Assembly (NCBI GenBank): GCA_027487845.1
Contig: JAIYCV010000040.1
Coordinates: 1-64,000 of the forward strand
Source of the DNA: Flammeovirgaceae bacterium
GTDB lineage: Bacteria > Bacteroidota > Bacteroidia > Cytophagales > Cyclobacteriaceae
DNA length: 64,000 nucleotides
Direction: 5' to 3'
Each line of letters starts with the position of its first letter. Within the stretch, counting starts at the first letter, position 1. The notes beneath the pieces were generated by a model. It saw only the letters and a list, made by a program, of their open reading frames with translations. It was not told the origin of the DNA and made no database searches. Below are positions 62,790 through 64,000 of this stretch, in pieces. Position numbers and translations under genes: made by a program.

Positions 62790-63737
62790 CTAATTGCCTA
62801 GAATTTTAAATAATTCGTCCAGGTTTGGGGTTATTACTATTTCGGTTCTGCGATTCTTCTGCTTATTCTGGGGAGAATCATTATTTACTAACGGTGTAAA
62901 TTCACCTTTTCCTGCCGGCACCACTTGGTTGGGTAAAACACCAGCCTTTGTTAAAATGCGTGTAATCGAAGTCGCCCTTAACACGCTTAGATCCCAGTTG
63001 TCTTGCAAATACTCACTCTTTTTAGAGATAGGTACATTATCGGTATGGCCTTCTATCATTATCTGAATATCTTTTTGGTCTTTTATCGCTTTTGCCAGTT
63101 GCTGTATCGCTGTAACACCTTTCTTATCAACATCAATACTTCCAGAGCTAAACAAAAGTTGTTCAGACAGAGAAACGTACACCTTTCCATTCTTGATTTT
63201 TACTGTCAAGTCGTTCTCTTTGAAGTTGAGCAGTGAATTACTAATCCTATTTTTAAGATCGGTAACAGCTTTATCTTTATCTGATAAAACTTGTTCCAGT
63301 TCCTTTACTTTTCTCTCACGTTCCAAAAGGCTATTGCTCAGTGAGTCATTTTGCCTTCTTGTTTTATCTAGGCTTTCTTGAATATTCACCAATTGTTCGC
63401 GTTGTTGACTAACATCACGATTAAGCTTTCCGCTGCTGTTCAAAAGAGTTTTATAGATGGAATTTAACTGCTCGTGATCCTTCGATAAATTAGAAAGTTT
63501 CTTGCTGGTTGCCTTACTATCCGCAGCCAAATCAGAAGTATCTTGTTTTAACCTCTTGATCTTATCATTTAGCGAGATAATGCTAGTGTTAGCGCTATCT
63601 AAAGATTTGTTCTTTTGAGATAATTCACCATCAGCTTTAATCTTTTGAGCTAATATGTCATCAAACTTCTTTTTTGAAACGATGCAAGAGCTTAACAGAA
63701 AAGGGAATAGAAAAAAAGCAAAGAAAAAGGTCTTCAT
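62790..63737 (-). CDS. OmpA-family peptidoglycan-binding lipoprotein
   Basis: This 315-aa protein has a lipoprotein signal (lipobox LSS before Cys18), a long coiled coil (about 25-170, heptads rich in Lys, Asp, Ser and Leu), and a C-terminal OmpA-like domain (about 190-305): LLFSSGSIDVDKKGVTAIQQ, IQIMIEGHTDNVPI with the diaminopimelate-binding Asp, and NRRTEIVITP with the Arg. It should tie the outer membrane to peptidoglycan, with a motor-stator-like shape (the MotB-type order of coil then OmpA). It ends two bases after the kinase stop, convergently. Confidence 0.88.
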   Translation of the reverse strand: MKTFFFAFFLFPFLLSSCIVSKKKFDDILAQKIKADGELSQKNKSLDSANTSIISLNDKIKRLKQDTSDLAADSKATSKKLSNLSKDHEQLNSIYKTLLNSSGKLNRDVSQQREQLVNIQESLDKTRRQNDSLSNSLLERERKVKELEQVLSDKDKAVTDLKNRISNSLLNFKENDLTVKIKNGKVYVSLSEQLLFSSGSIDVDKKGVTAIQQLAKAIKDQKDIQIMIEGHTDNVPISKKSEYLQDNWDLSVLRATSITRILTKAGVLPNQVVPAGKGEFTPLVNNDSPQNKQKNRRTEIVITPNLDELFKILGN

Positions 63738-63913
63738 ATTTTAAAATGTGAAAACAAATTTATCCTTATTTATCGGCAAGCCAAATGACATGTGTTTTCT
63801 TGGGGGTTTAAATTGGCTCTTACACATAACAAAGTTCAGTTAGGCATTCCATTTTGTTTTGAAGTTTTGATAACGCTGTTATTGTTAATGCGTTGTTGCT
63901 AGCACAAAGCTCG

Positions 63914-64000
63914 CTAAAACCGAAACCCTATATCAAGACTTCCATAAATATGATCAATTCCTCCAGCGACTTCTTTACTGAGATGAGTAATTGTGGACGA
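63914..64000 (-). CDS. C-terminus of an outer-membrane beta-barrel protein (partial)
   Basis: From the right edge, 28 codons in one frame run to TAG at 63914. The last residues are YGSLDIGFRF, a final strand with a terminal Phe preceded by alternating hydrophobic residues, as in outer-membrane proteins. The rest of the gene lies beyond the window, so the product cannot be named. Confidence 0.45.
   Translation of the reverse strand, partial: SSTITHLSKEVAGGIDHIYGSLDIGFRF

Noticed and set aside
1-64000. CRISPR array
   Set aside because: No regularly spaced identical repeats of 20-40 bp with unique spacers were seen; the tandem repeats found have no spacers.

Overview
The window looks like chromosomal DNA of a member of the Bacteroidota, most likely of the class Cytophagia. 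This is inferred from several signs. The -7 boxes are of the TAnnTTTG type in front of queD, tgt and an antitoxin gene, and Shine-Dalgarno sites are rare. There are two tetratricopeptide sensor kinases and two LuxR-type response regulators, FtsX-like permeases fused into long single chains, DUF3857, GH95 and DUF1080 proteins, a serine-palmitoyltransferase-like enzyme, and a tgt protein without the usual zinc cysteines. Base composition is moderate and fairly even.

Layout. 0.2-2.8 kb: heptose epimerase, queD and lpxB. 2.8-4.2 kb: three tandem TerB-like genes, the last one decayed. 4.2-6.4 kb: a lipoprotein amidohydrolase and a toxin-antitoxin pair with an internally deleted toxin. 6.4-14 kb: a probable operon with a PLP enzyme, a lipoprotein and the complete four-step histidine degradation set hutH-hutU-hutI-hutG, taking histidine to glutamate plus formamide. 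14-17.6 kb: an ABC permease and an LLM oxidoreductase. 17.7-18.7 kb: a two-gene TIR-TM/PIN module beside tRNA-Arg(CCG). 19-23.3 kb: an RCC1-repeat secreted protein, an ECF sigma factor and a glycosyltransferase.

23.5-31.8 kb is the most unusual part. A leftward cluster encodes a membrane-anchored GH25 muramidase, three DUF2589 paralogues, a zinc-ribbon protein and several tiny proteins. At least three of these genes, probably four, start just downstream of a repeated leader sequence. Its two hairpins show compensatory base changes between copies, so it is a good candidate for a cis-regulatory RNA. Divergently there is a 127-aa unknown gene preceded by two identical 19-bp sites with NarL-like 7-2-7 geometry, then a sensor kinase/LuxR regulator pair.

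31.8-45.9 kb is accessory in character: a serine hydrolase, a DUF3857 protein, a type IIG/ISP-like restriction-methylation gene split by a one-base shift, a secreted caspase-like protease operon, secreted or membrane proteins of unknown role, and a multiply broken secreted gene. Between 33 and 50 kb lie several intergenic repeat families, including a TIR-bearing MITE-like element in three copies, one of which was split by a second small element that left a perfect 8-bp target duplication. 46.4-50.5 kb holds a serine palmitoyltransferase-like enzyme, a lipoprotein with a glycine-zipper tail followed by a two-TM protein, and an orphan LuxR regulator. 50.6-64 kb returns to housekeeping genes (tgt, lptF/G, ispE, fabI, murI) plus a DMT transporter, a doubly broken VapC-like pair, a DUF1080/GH95 pair, an orphan TPR sensor kinase, an OmpA lipoprotein and the tail of an outer-membrane protein at the right edge.
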